Notes under the pieces: generated by a model
Told to the model about the DNA's origin: nothing
Seen by the model: only the letters and a program-made list of their open reading frames with translations
Database searches by the model: none
NCBI GenBank assembly: GCA_020064725.1
Contig: JAGTWJ010000010.1
Coordinates: forward strand, 1,612,001 to 1,676,000
Reading direction: 5' to 3'
Source of the DNA: Drechslerella dactyloides
Lineage: Eukaryota > Ascomycota > Orbiliomycetes > Orbiliales > Orbiliaceae
DNA: 64,000 nucleotides
Part shown: positions 1-11,050 of the stretch, one piece after another
Numbering within the stretch: the stretch's first letter is position 1
Layout of the letters: every line of letters starts with the position of its first letter
Made by a program: the position numbers and the translations under genes

Positions 1-984
1 ATGGAGACGATCGCACGCCTGAAGAGAAGACGATCGTCGGAAGCCAGACGCACCAACACTTTGGAGAACATTTTGAAATCCGGGGAGCCCTCAGACTTCA
101 AGATTACGTGCAAGGGAAAAGAATGGAACGTTCACAAAGCCACTTTACGCCCTCAATCGGATTATTTCTCGGCCATACTTAACAGTGGATTCAGGGTATG
201 TCGGACCTGTTCCCCAATGAGTTAGCTGCTGTATGTTCACACAACGGCTATTTCTAGGAGACCAAGGAAGCTGCCTTGGATCTTTCATCCGACGAAGTAG
301 AGCATGTTGAGCAAATGTTGAAGTTCCTCTATTCTGGCGACTACGATGATCTTTGTCCTGAAAAAACCGAGAATACTAGGTCCGTAAATTGATAACTTAT
401 CACCGTCCCCCATCCAAGCATTTTACATCAGAGTGATCGCTGTTTTGTCGTTGTTTTCACTGACCGATCGACGGCGGAGCAGGCCCGATAACACTGAAGA
501 GACCACTACGGAATCACAGGATCCAGTCATTGAAAGTGCAAAACGAGACATCCACCTCTATGTTATGGGCGACAAATATCTCATCGGACCGCTGAAGGAG
601 AAAGCCACCGCCAAGCTCAGACGGACTCTTCCCTGGAAGTGGAAGGAGAGTTTTTGGCCTCTCGTCGACCTCATCGTCGAAACCACGCCACCCAGCGCGA
701 CCATCCTGGACCCAATTATGGATCTCTGGGTTGAAATTGGCATGGCTCTCGTAGAGGATGACGAGTTCAACAGCAAGATCACGCAGTATCCAACGCTGGA
801 ACTGAGGTTTCTCAGGCGCCTGATTCGTAAGATACGCGTCGATCTCCATTTGCAAAAACGGACGATCACGTCAATCCTCACCCACCGATCCCACACGACT
901 TATATCAGAGCCATCATTGAGGCTGCACGCGAGGCTGCAGCTGCGGAGTCTGCTAATCAAGCTACAGACACCAATGACGACTAG
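1..984 (+). CDS. BTB/POZ domain protein
   Basis: The model has three exons, 1-195, 258-379 and 432-984, with GTATGT and GTCCGT donors and CTAG and ATCAG acceptors, giving 289 aa. Residues about 28-105 read as a BTB/POZ fold: a DFKITCKGKEWNVHK strand-helix start, a PQSDYFSAILNSGFR segment, then a VEHVEQMLKFLYSGDY helix typical of fungal BTB proteins. The C-terminal half is helical, with a YVMGDKYLIGPLK motif usual after the BTB in this family. It ends in an alanine-rich tail. BTB domains mediate dimerisation and often recruit Cullin-3, but no partner domain is visible here. The ATG lies on base 1 of the window, so a longer upstream N-terminus cannot be excluded. The second donor (GTCCGT) is weak; the nearby GTAAAT donor would lead to an early stop and was rejected. 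Confidence 0.75.
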
Positions 985-2281
985 TTCAGATGCATGGCGG
1001 TAGCCACACGGATAATGAAGATGGGGGACGGCGTTTCGGAGAATAAATGATGGTTAACGTGATAATACTAACTTTGAGATCAAGTGGGTGTGGTGGGTTT
1101 CTTGACCGGGGCTTCTCCTGGCTTTATCAACCTCTTTTTTTTTTTTGAAGACAGTTTATAATTCTGAACTCGAGGTGGAGAACACGAACGCGTTTCTACT
1201 ATCCAGCATGTTCTTTTCCTTTTTGTTCTCTTTGACTGATGATGGTCCCGAGCGCGAAATACTCTCGAATGATGCTTACATTCTTGATAGTAGCCTTTAT
1301 GTTTCTATGTTGCAAGGCTTATGAAATTATAATCACTGATTCCGAGGGCGCACCAACGTAATTGTCTCGTAAACCAGCCCAACCACCTTTTGCCTGCGAA
1401 GCAGGCCGCCGGCGTGCCTGCTTCGCAGCCAAAGGAAGGCGTCTGGCTTGCGAGACAACAACGTAAGCCTAGATACCAAAGACGAGTGCTTGAAGGTCTG
1501 GTCTATATAGATTACTACTGTCGTGGTAAAGCCGCGGCTCGTACAGACCTCGGCATTTGAGAACGCTCTAACACAAAATAACCGTAAAGTATTTCGATGT
1601 TGGAGTGAAGTCATGGTTTCGTGTAACCCCAATTGTGCGTAGCTCCTTACCTGAACGGCTGGCAGCTTCGAGGATCTTGCCTGAATCTATAGAGTTGTAA
1701 AAGAACGGCGCTCTGTCAGATTGTTCTCACGGTTGTCTGGGAACGGGAGAGTCAATTAATACATAAGCATATTGACGACATGACACTATGGCTCCTTGGG
1801 TAACTACAAAATATTCGCAGGGATCTATTTCACAACTTATAAACGAAGGTCCATGATAAATGAGCAAAACTGGAGCTGGCTATAATATACAGGATAAAGT
1901 TTTGGTACTTTCGATCCAAAGGAAGTCTCGCGGACAAATATTTTTTATTTTTTACAATTCTCTCCGATTGTGAGGAAGGCTGTGCTGATGCAATGACTAT
2001 GGCCTAATGAATGTACGGACGCGTAGGGATATGGTATTCGCAACTAGCTAAACGTAAAAACGGCTTCTCGGTTCGGGTGCTCGGTCTCAGATCGTCGTCG
2101 AGTTTTGTGGCGAAGTGCTCATTCATTCTTGGGATGGATGGTTGGACAATATCGTTGCGTTGGATGCAAGGATAACTTGGGATAGTATGAAGGATTCGGG
2201 ATTGCGGTTATCGGAGCTCTATATACGTATCGGCGCCACTGCTGACCCTAGAGCTCTTCGGGTAGGCCGAGCCGGTGATTA
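985..2281. other. intergenic, no gene seen
   Basis: No open frame here looks coding. The stretch holds a 12-base T run near 1135 and a GC-rich nested hairpin at 1386-1435, which is listed separately. Confidence 0.6.
1386..1435. repeat. GC-rich nested inverted repeat
   Basis: The left arm (1386-1406) and right arm (1416-1435) are near-perfect reverse complements around the core TGCGAAGCAGGC / GCCTGCTTCGCA, separated by 9 bases. The left arm is also a small hairpin by itself (GCCTGC-GAA-GCAGGC), so the element can fold as one long stem or as smaller cloverleaf-like stems. It sits in AT-richer non-coding DNA. Confidence 0.7.
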
Positions 2282-2557
2282 TCAGGGTATCGCGGTCCCT
2301 CTACTTGACTCTTCTCGAGGATTTAATGTCTGTCCAAGGCGCATTCGAGCCTCCTCCTGCTCATCTTCCCAATCCGCCATGCGTGTTTCGTACTCCATGA
2401 TCTCGAGGGTCTCGGTCCCCCACGAATTGTGGAACTCAGGGTCTAGATCGGTTGCGTCTCTGACGTCTTTTCGCTTTCGCAGGAGCCAATCCCATATCTT
2501 CCCCGGCGTGTGGTCCCGGGATATCTCGACGGGTAGCAGTGTCGCTTTGCAAGGCAT
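2282..2557 (-). CDS. small protein, MPCK family copy 1 (unknown)
   Basis: This 91-aa frame begins with MPCKATLLPVE. It carries a central TPGKIWDWLLRKRKD segment and an acidic, arginine-rich helical tail (YETRMADWEDEQEEARM). No known domain is recognised. It is similar along its length to the frame at 3020-3307: a shared FQL..Q...PS leader upstream of MPCK, a TP...WD.L.R.R core, and an E..E...Y..RM..W..E....R tail. The similarity extends upstream of this ATG, because the same frame stays open back to a stop near 2698 and encodes FHFQLAQLNPS. That stretch has no ATG, so either an upstream exon supplies the start or the copy has lost its original start. It could be a real small gene or a decaying duplicate. 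Confidence 0.4.
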   Translation of the reverse strand: MPCKATLLPVEISRDHTPGKIWDWLLRKRKDVRDATDLDPEFHNSWGTETLEIMEYETRMADWEDEQEEARMRLGQTLNPREESSRGTAIP

Positions 2558-2915
2558 CGCGGGGGCTGACGGGTGGGCTGACGGGTTTAATTGGGCGAGT
2601 TGGAAATGAAAGCGGGGTAAACTCGATGTTCGGGATCTCGTGAGGTTCGTGAGCGAATCGAAAGGGGAAAGCCGACCGCGTTGTCTGAGAGTGTGGATTT
2701 ATATTGTATCGTCGGCGTTCGAGATCTTGGCCGCCGTGCTGGGAATCATGTCAAAACGCCGGCCCGCTGGGGTTATTCGGGAGATGGGAGTGCTTCCAGT
2801 GAACTTTGTATCTCCCTGGCGAACGGTGAAAGGATGCATGCCGCGTAGCCCCGGCGACTAAGTTACCGATGCCCGCCATCGATGAGTACTCTCGAGCTAT
2901 CGACAGCGTGCCGAA

Positions 2916-2944
2916 GGTACATGTACGGTACATGTACGGTACAT
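2916..2944. repeat. tandem palindromic 11-mer
   Basis: Two and a half direct copies of GGTACATGTAC stand in a row. Each contains the perfect palindrome GTACATGTAC. It lies upstream of copy 1 and downstream of copy 2 of the MPCK family. Function is unknown; it could be a simple repeat or clustered sites for a dimeric regulator. Confidence 0.75.
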
Positions 2945-3019
2945 TCATGTCTGTAACTTAAAATACATCGGCGAGAATGCTGTGCCGAGGCCAAGCGCGA
3001 TCCAATGCAGTGTACCAAA

Positions 3020-3307
3020 TCACTCGCGCCGGGCTTGTCGCTCGAGAGTCCACTTTATCATCCACTTCCTGTACAGGATACTTTCGCGCTGTTCGAGAAC
3101 GGCAGGAGCTAGACTGGGGAGCGCGGTATGGAACCGTCGCATGCGCATGAGGACGTCCCACACGAGATGCGGCGTATCCGGTCGAACGAACTCGGGAGGC
3201 GGGAGGCTCGATTTGCAGGGCATTGCATCTTTTGTGCGCGAGGGCTGTGATAGGTGGAGCTGGAAGTTATCGATGGGGGATTGAGCGGAGTCCGGATCAG
3301 ATGTCAA
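3020..3307 (-). CDS. small protein, MPCK family copy 2 (unknown)
   Basis: This 95-aa frame starts MTSDPDSAQSP and contains DNFQL..., then AMPCKSSLPPPE, DTPHLVWDVLMRMRRF, and a basic helical end (YRKWMIKWTLERQARRE). It is the more intact of two tandem paralogues about 650 bp apart on the same strand; the other is at 2282-2557. Because amino-acid pattern is conserved while many third positions differ, the family was probably under protein-level selection for some time. No domain is recognised and no signal peptide or membrane segment is seen. The conserved tryptophan and arginine spacing suggests a small helical fold. This is inference only. Confidence 0.45.
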   Translation of the reverse strand: MTSDPDSAQSPIDNFQLHLSQPSRTKDAMPCKSSLPPPEFVRPDTPHLVWDVLMRMRRFHTALPSLAPAVLEQRESILYRKWMIKWTLERQARRE

Positions 3308-3601
3308 ATATGGCCAGCGGTTCCGGGCTGGCGGTGCCGCCTATTTTATATCACGGAGGATGTATCACACGGGACTCACCCGACCTGTCATTGCCGTTCG
3401 TCTCCTGAAATGCTCTCATCTCCAACATCCTGTTGGTTAGGCTTCAGCATTTTCGGCGCTTGACCAGTCCGTCCCTAGCTTCTGAACCCCTGGTTAATTA
3501 GCCAGCCGTTTACGCGAAGCACTCTGAGGTTCTGCGACGTTGCAGCGCAGATGAGCTCTCGCAAAATCTCAAAGACTGAAAGCCATTTCCCTCACATCTA
3601 T

Positions 3602-3878
3602 CTATCTGGTAGTTAAGCCCGATCGAGTGGTGCGATTCGCCTCACGAATTCTGTCCAGCAACGAAGGCGACGTTGCATACGCCTCAGTCTCACGAATGTG
3701 CCGTTCCGTCCTCGCCTTCTCAGCCCATCTTGTTTGGCAGACTAGGCGCCCCAAGCATATTTGCCAAGCATCTCTCCATCCATCCGGCATCTATTGAGAT
3801 AGGAGGCTGGAAGAGATAGGTTAAACATCTCATATCCACCATAGGAATAATGCCGGGCCATTCTCCTTTGCAGGGCAT
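3602..3878 (-). pseudogene. possible third MPCK-family relic
   Basis: On the minus strand at 3878 the sequence GCGATGCCCTGCAAA repeats the start of copies 1 and 2 (MPCK). After about 40 codons that frame diverges. A second frame, beginning near 3790, encodes GWRDAWQICLGRLVCQTRW and an Arg/Glu-rich helix loosely like the tails of the other copies. The two frames would need a splice or a frameshift to join. It may be a broken third copy; the likeness after the first five residues is weak. Confidence 0.25.
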
Positions 3879-4352
3879 CGCTGTGGTGATATCTCGGGGC
3901 TAAAGCTTGACGTGTGTGCAATTAGGATTTCTGGATGAGGAACTTGCGCGAAGACTTACAATATTTTCTGTTCCCCTGGTTTAGATATCGCGAATGAGTT
4001 TTCTGGTCGGAAGGAAACAGGTGGCGCGCGTGGAGACTTGCGGACTTAAATTTACAAATGCTCTCTCTTTAAGTCACTGAGCTCAGCCCTGTCAAAAGGA
4101 TCCAAGGATCCGGAGACTCCCCGCGCATTACGAGGGACACAACCCTCAATATTCGCAATTACTCGAGTAAGGTAGTAAACAGGCGCCGTGTCATTCTATG
4201 ATTCTAAAACAAAGCATTGAGGTATATCTTTCGAAGGTAAAGCGCTTTAGAGGGCATAACTATAGCGTAGGTAGATAGTGAACAAGTCATTGCAAAGGAG
4301 AGCAGGCTGGCTCCGTGAAAAATATCAACTGTGGAAATCGTCGCTTCTATGC
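3879..4352. other. intergenic, no gene seen
   Basis: This is the 3' side of the CorA-like gene. I see no supported feature. Confidence 0.5.
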
Positions 4353-6116
4353 TCATGGCACCATGTTGAACCACTTGAGGATGCGATTCCCAAGCAGCAA
4401 CCCTGCTAAGGTCGCACAGGTTAATGGGATAGTGAATGCCCAATAAATCCAGAATTTACTATTCAGGTTCCATCCCTCGGGAGTCCCGTCGTTGTTGAAG
4501 AAGCTCATGCTGAAGATAGCCTATGCCAGTAAAAATTGAATTGTCAACATCATTGATAGGCTGTACTAGAGAAGTTGGTAGGTAGAAGACGGAGCTTACA
4601 GCAACAAATGTTGCCGGCAAGAACACTACAGTCAGTGCAGCAATGATTTTCATCGCGGCCGCATCTACGACCGCGATTTGACTGTGGTATTGAGCGACAG
4701 TGTTGAAGGCCTGCATTTAAAAGTTTAAGTCAGATCCGACCATCTCTGATCTTTGAAGAGTGCGACTATCCTGTAGCGCATTTCACTTACGAGCGAGATC
4801 TCATTCTGATGTCGGGCCTGCATGGATTCAGAGCGGCATCTGAAGGCGTATATCATTCCTTGATAGCATCCGAGAAGGTCTTGAACCTGCCTCATGCACG
4901 CCTGCTCTTCCTCCGGGGCCCGAGAACACATCGCCATCCGGTCTCTATGCCGCAATGTCATTCTCTCCAAAATTTGAGTCGTCACAACCAAGGTTTCAGT
5001 GCTATGAATTACATGACGTGCGGCCTCATGCAAATGGTCGTAATCAGGCTCCGGCTTTCGCACTTTGGGGCGGCTCTGCGGGAATAGAGTGGAGTTAGAC
5101 CTAGAGGCGTTAGCCGCGGCAAGATTATCCAAACCTGCCTTTTCCACTTGCCGGACGACGTCTCGCAAGGTCCAGATGGATTTGTCAAAGACATCTACGA
5201 TGCCTCGGACTATTACTTGGTGGAAAGAGTAGGGGTCCGCGAGGAAGAAGTAGTTATTGGCAGCGTCGAGGGACTTCCGCATGCTGTACACCATGTCCTT
5301 GGGGCAGTCTAGACAGAGGATGCTCTTCCTCCCGGACTGGCTCCATGTGGAAAAGAAGCCCATCTTGTACCAGTCGTAGGTGTAGAACTGTGGGAATGGC
5401 CTCCCTTGTTTGTCCTCGAAGAGCTGTTTCACAAGAAATCGGAACCACGTATCTGGACATAAAAATGAGCGTCGACTCGTTAGAACATCGTTCAATACCT
5501 ATGTGCTTAAGCGCTTGCCGATCACAATTTTCGCCGAACTTACCATGACGGCCTTTTGGCAGGTCTCCGCAACCGAAGAAACCATTAGATTCCCAGTGGA
5601 CATCAGACCAGACCTCAGGCGGCATGCCATAGAACTCTTGCAGCTTAGAGTGCAATAGGGAGGCTCTTTCATCATTCTTCTGTAGCCTCTTCGAGTCCAT
5701 GAACCTTCGCAGAAGACACGATCAAGTTAGTTACTCTGGCTTCTAAGCCAGCTACTAGTGAACTTACACGAAACATGGATCGGTAGAATCTGGATTGTTT
5801 GTTGTCTTATGTAAGAATAAAAACTTGGTAAATGATAGCAAGGATCTTTTAGAATAAAGTTAAAGACGCACTTGAAGCTAAGTATGTTTCGAGATCACTT
5901 GTCCTGAAGTCCCATTCACTTTCTCCTACAGCTTCTACCATGCAGAAAGACGGCGTTAGACCAGAAATTAATCGATGTCATTTCTACAAGAGCGAAAGTT
6001 GGTTGCATAATGTTGAATGACTTACTTGTCTGGAAGATATCCACAGGTATTGGACTGGTCACGTCAGTGTGAGACGATGCTGGCCTAACCATCGAAGCCA
6101 TCTTGATATCTCCCAT
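4353..6116 (-). CDS. CorA-like membrane transporter
   Basis: Seven exons join in frame: 6116-6026, 5934-5872, 5789-5768 (22 nt), 5704-5544, 5452-4791, 4710-4600 and 4520-4353, giving 425 aa. The long N-terminal part is soluble, with WFRFLVKQLF and a helical region around HNQEIS-like RHQNEISL, as in fungal CorA-like proteins. The end has the CorA hairpin: TM1 about residues 353-375 (LTVVFLPATFVA then AIFSMSFF) and TM2 about 393-415 (FWIYWAFTIPLTCATLAGLLLG). CorA channels carry Mg2+ and similar divalent cations as pentamers. The canonical GMN motif after TM1 is replaced here by SMS within FSMSFF, so ion selectivity may differ. The exon chain is supported by every phase matching. The first two exons are least certain. 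Confidence 0.85.
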
Positions 6117-7824
6117 CCTGTCAGGATGCCGTCTTTAGGTAGGTATTAGGATGCACACTCTATCCCGAGTGCAATGTTGGATAAATCGCGTTGCAAGAGC
6201 TGAGAGAACGTCCGAAGTTTTGACCGACACACTACGGCGCGATTGTTTGAGAATATGTTTAGTTCAGGAATGCTCGAAGCACGAGTCCGTGGTCTGAAGA
6301 ACAATTAATTGTTAAGCGCTTGGCGGGCCTTAAAAGCACGAGAATCTCGAGGCCCAATTGAGGCTCCTCTCAATACTTTCCTCGGAGATGCATGAAGGAA
6401 TTAATTGCGGCAGCCGAGTTTGTCCCAGTTCTCCTAATTTTGCGCTCGCGCTCAAAGGCGAAGGCGCGTACTGGGGCCAAAGCTCTCAGCCTTCGTGCGA
6501 CGTGTCGGCGTTAGCAAAAGCCGTCCAATCCGATTTAGCCAATCAGATAACCGTGGTATGACAGGCATGCATCCACAAGTCTCGAGTCCTGCATGTTTGC
6601 TGTCCACCAGAAAGCAGGCAAGGGCTGCCACAGCCCCCGCACAATCATGAGACCGGCACAGCTAGCTGTGCAGCAGTCTGCCATCTGCATAATGGGAGTT
6701 ACATAATGAGGCAGTTTAAGGATGAGGATCTGCCGGGATCGGGTTGAGAGTCCGGGGACAGTTCATGGTGCAGCAGGGCGCCGCGCGTATCGACGTATCG
6801 TGCGAAGCCAGCGCGACAAGGCTTACCGATGCCATCCAGCCAGGGTCCCCCGCGTTGTCCGTTTGTGCATGGATGATTATATGGATGGGATATATAATCC
6901 TTATATCTGAGCTCGCGATCGGGTCCTTCGAGACAGAACACACCTCGGCGCTCATCCTGTCCTATAGCTTGTTGACGGCAGCTAGTTAGCCGGACGCCTG
7001 TAGCCTGGTGACACAGACGTGAACTTAGTGGATCAACTTACCGATATATAGATCTATAGAATGTATTCAAATTTAATTCGTCCTGTCAACGATACACAGT
7101 CGGCTGGGGATGTACGCTTTTCGCTTCAGTTGAGTGCCTCTCATGCCACCTTGATAAGATCCAAGCGACGACAGTCATTTAGATGTTCAGGATGAGACTG
7201 TCGGTTAATTGCTACGTCCTGGTTTGCTTGGTTGCGATTGCCAAAATACAAAACAACATAATAATGTCAGTGTGTGCAAAATTTATATCTATGTGTGTAA
7301 CATGTATATTCATGCTTCTTACCACTTTTGCGCATGATATTTTTGTCTGGTTTTGCCCGCAATACATTTATACACCATCTAAACGGAACTCAGCGATGTT
7401 GACCTCGCACAGTTCACTCAGAAGCATACCAGGGGACTATAATGTTCCAATGTATGGTGCAGGACGATCGAGGTTATTGGCGACTGTCATCAACTTTACG
7501 CAGCGCCCGAGCTCGTGAGCGGATTTATACACGCGATTGACATGACTCAACCATAGCGTTGAAAGCAAAGGGCGGTCTCGCCGTTCTTTCTTAGTGGACT
7601 CATCTCGCGAGACCAAGCGAAGGATTTATTGATGCTGATTGTTTCGATGGAGTATACCTAAATATGCGTTCGGATATGGGCAACAGATAATTGCAATCGA
7701 ACATATATAAACGTAACTAAATGGAACGTTCCTCATGCACCCACTATATTACACACATGCATCCGATACATCTGAACAAATCATGGCAAACTATATATAA
7801 CGTCACATACACACGTATGCACGC
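6117..7824. other. intergenic, no gene seen
   Basis: The stretch contains the promoter side of the CorA-like gene and the 3' flank of the acyl-CoA synthetase gene. Short frames are present, but none has domain-like sequence or supporting splice signals. Confidence 0.5.
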
Positions 7825-9935
7825 TCATAGCTTGACCTTCCCAGCCTTCAACTCGTTCCAATCCTGCGCCGTGAAGAGCTGATACCGCCCATCCTTCAGC
7901 CACCACACCCCGCCCGCACCGCCGGCCGTCTTCTCCGGATCAACGCCCTGCTTCCGCAGACCGCCTTTAACAACCTTATTATTCCCCGTCCGCTCGACCT
8001 CGGCGATGACCCTGATGAACAGCGGGACGGCGTATCGCGGCAGAGAGCCTTGCATGTACGTTAGCAGCTCGTCGAACGTCGCCTGGTCTTCCTTGACTTC
8101 CGGATGGAGGACGACGGCGGCGACACCGGCGTTGCCGTCGTGGTTGGGCAGCGGGACGCCGAAGACGGCGGAGTCTAGGATTATTTTGCGGGGGTGGGAG
8201 TTCAGGGCGTTGGAGACTTCCATTGTAGAGACGTTTTCGGATTTCCAGCGGTAGGTGTCGCCTATGCGGTCGTTCTAAAGGCGGTGATGTTAGAATCGTT
8301 CGGAAAGAGGCTGCAGGGGAGAGGATATGCAGAGTGATTTTGGGGTGAAACATACAAAGTAGACGAGCCCGTCGTCGGTCTCGGTTAGGACGTCACCGGT
8401 GCGGAACCATACGTCGCCCTTCTTAAATACGTCTCTCATAAGCTTGCTCATGCTGGCCTTTTCGTTGTGGTAGTATCCACGATACGTCGCGCCGATATCT
8501 TTCTCGTCCAGCTTGAACAGCATCTCGCCACGCTCGCCCTGCGGGACCTGCTTGCAGAATCCGGTCGTTGGGTCCCGTAGGATCTCCTCGGTTTGGTAGT
8601 CGATTTCCACGACGGCGGTCTTGCCGTACTGCATCGCCTTGAGGAGGATGCCCTGGACGCCGACGGCACCTACGCCCCAGTCGCCGCTGTTCATGTTCCA
8701 TGTGGCGTTCATGCCCTCCGTGGCGGCATAGAACTCGCCGATGGTGCGGATGCCGAAGCGGTCGCGGAACTCCTTCCACACGTCGCCGCGCAGCCCGTTT
8801 CCGAATGCCTTTGTGACGTTATGTTTCTTGTCTTCCGCGCTGGCGGGAGCGGTCAGGAGGTACCGGCAGGTCTCGCCGACGTATTGGATGATGGTGGCAC
8901 CGGAGGCGCGGACGTCCGGCCAGAAGGTGCGGTTGGAGAACTTTTCGCCGAGGCAAGAGGTGGCGCCGACTTGCGTGCAGGCCATGACGTTGAAGAGGGC
9001 GGCCGAGGAGTGGTAGATCGGCATAGAGGTGTAGTATCTATCTTTGGTAGGGTTGATTTTGAGCCACATAGCGACGAATTTGGAGGCGCCGGTGTTCTTC
9101 CACCAGGTTACGATGGCGGGCTTCGGAAGGCCAGTTGTCCCACTGATATTTTTGCATATCATTAGCATCGATGTCATACATTATTTGGGTGCTTATAGAA
9201 GAAAGTTGTGAGACAAACCTCGTGTAAACGAGAGAGGCCATCTCAGCCAACTTTGCGCCGTTCCGTAGCTCGTCCTCCGGCCTATCAAGTCGCCAATTCG
9301 CAGCCGATTTCTCGATCTCTTGGTCGAAAATGGCAACCTTGACACCCGGTAAAGCCTCGTCAATCTGCTTCTTCACCCCGACGTTCTGCTCGACCTTCCA
9401 GCCGACGATAGCCAGTTTAGAAGTGCTCATTTTCACCACATGCACGAGCGCCTCGCCCGTCAGATTATAGTTATAGAAAGCCGGAATACCGCCAACAGCC
9501 CACAGGCCGAACCACATGAAGATCATTTCCGGCGAGTTCATAAAGTCGATTGCGACGATATCGCCCTTCTTAACGCCATGTTCGTCGCGGAGCCAATTGC
9601 CATAGCGGCAGACGAGCTCAAATCCCTCCTTGTAGGTGTATTCGCGGCCCTGGAACCAAAGCCAGGTTCTCGTGGGGAACTTCTGCGCGTTCTCCTCGAG
9701 CACGTAGAACGGGTTCAGGCGGTCCCGCTTCTCGCGCAACAGGCACTGGATGCGACAGAACATAAGCGAGGAGATGAGGTGCAGGTCGCTGAGTAGGTTG
9801 TATTTAGCGTCCATATAGCTGGCGAGCGCCGGCAAGCCGACGGCGAGAGCTGCGCACGGGAAATTGCAATTAGCGGACCCATCTGTGGAATGTTGAATGG
9901 ACTTGTGGAACGTACGTACCTGCAGCTGAAGCCAT
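7825..9935 (-). CDS. fat1: very-long-chain acyl-CoA synthetase / fatty acid transporter (Fat1-type)
   Basis: Four exons, 9935-9920, 9849-9219, 9142-8356 and 8274-7825, give 627 aa, normal for the FATP/Fat1 family. The first exon encodes only MASAA. The splice between exons 2 and 3 restores the AMP-binding P-loop TSGTTGLPKP at about residues 215-224. Further family marks follow in order: YVGETCRYL, EFYAATEGM, WFRTGDV and DRIGDTYRWKSENVST. Such enzymes activate long and very long fatty acids with ATP and CoA and couple this to uptake or peroxisomal beta-oxidation. The N-terminus has a hydrophobic stretch (ALAVGLPALASY). The C-terminus KVKL resembles the weak peroxisomal -KL signals of yeast Fat1; its use is inferred. 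It stands alone, with no clustered pathway genes. Confidence 0.93.
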
Positions 9936-11050
9936 AACGGCGGATATACTTTCTCGAGTCGCGTTGGCGGGCCGTAATCCAACAGGACGCTCGGGACAGC
10001 TAGTTTCCGAAGAGCGAGCAAACAGGAGGACCGAGCGAATCGAATCGTGATGGAAGCGGCGCGTCCGTCAAATCCCACCGATGAACTACAAACTGCGATC
10101 GGATCTCGTAGCTATACAGCGGCCAGCGAGTAGCAGTAGATGTATGTACGATGCAAGGTGGCCATGCGACTCAGGATAGCACAGACGGTATAGGAGGACT
10201 CCCGGGCCGAGGGAAGAGTGATCGAGCAAGTAAGCAGCATTCCAGGCTCGCGCAGAGGTTGGCTGACCGGTAATTAAGGCCGCCCGGCCATCTGACGAGA
10301 ACTGGATAGGTCGTCCGTCCTCAGCTGCTGATTACTTAGCTAAGGCTTGAGTGCATATTAGCAGGGCTTGCTTACGCCGAACGTGCATCGGAGTCGCCAT
10401 CCATCCCGCCTCTCCTGCTGACTCGTGGCATAATGCTCCGCCTGAGCTTCGTCCCGCCCAGACGCGCACAATGCGTACGGCGTAATTGTATTGCCTGCAC
10501 TGGGGCAACTACCGTTTCGTAGTTACGCACACGGGCTCCCGCTACGGCGGGCGTGGTCTCGCCTGCTCGCACGACGGCGAGTTACCCCAGGCTGTCGGTG
10601 GAGCCGCCGACGGCGGGTCTGTGGTAGGCAGCCTCGGTTCGGCTGAAAGCGGGGGCTTTTTGCTAGGGCACATGAGCGAGGCCAAAGTTAAATCATATCG
10701 CGTCCAATCTGGAGAATGGGATGAAGAGATGGCTAAAAGAGCTAGCTGAGTGAGGATAGCTTGGTGGTGAGCAGCCTGCGAACGAACTGGCCGGCCGAGA
10801 AACCGAGTAGCCGCCAATTGCAACTAGACAAACGCGCTATTCTGAGCTGCCGAATCTGTCTGCAGGACGTCACGTATGATAACGGTTGTAACCACATTCT
10901 CGGCGCTCGGATCAGAATTGGGCCCGAGAGACGCTATTCAGCCAGACGACTTCTATACCATCCATATCAATTGGCCAGGTGCAGGCGATACAGCTCAAAG
11001 ATACACGTCGATACATGTATAAAATCCTCAAGCATAGATACAAGCACGGC
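9936..11050. other. promoter region of the fat1-type gene; otherwise nothing
   Basis: It lies between the 5' end of the acyl-CoA synthetase gene and the 3' end of the ankyrin gene, both on the minus strand. The part near 10380-10640 is GC-rich with several C/G-rich short inverted repeats, but no element could be assigned. Confidence 0.4.

Noticed and set aside
2115..2609. 164-aa plus-strand frame over the first MPCK copy
   Set aside because: It is the antisense shadow of that copy and lacks its conserved pattern.
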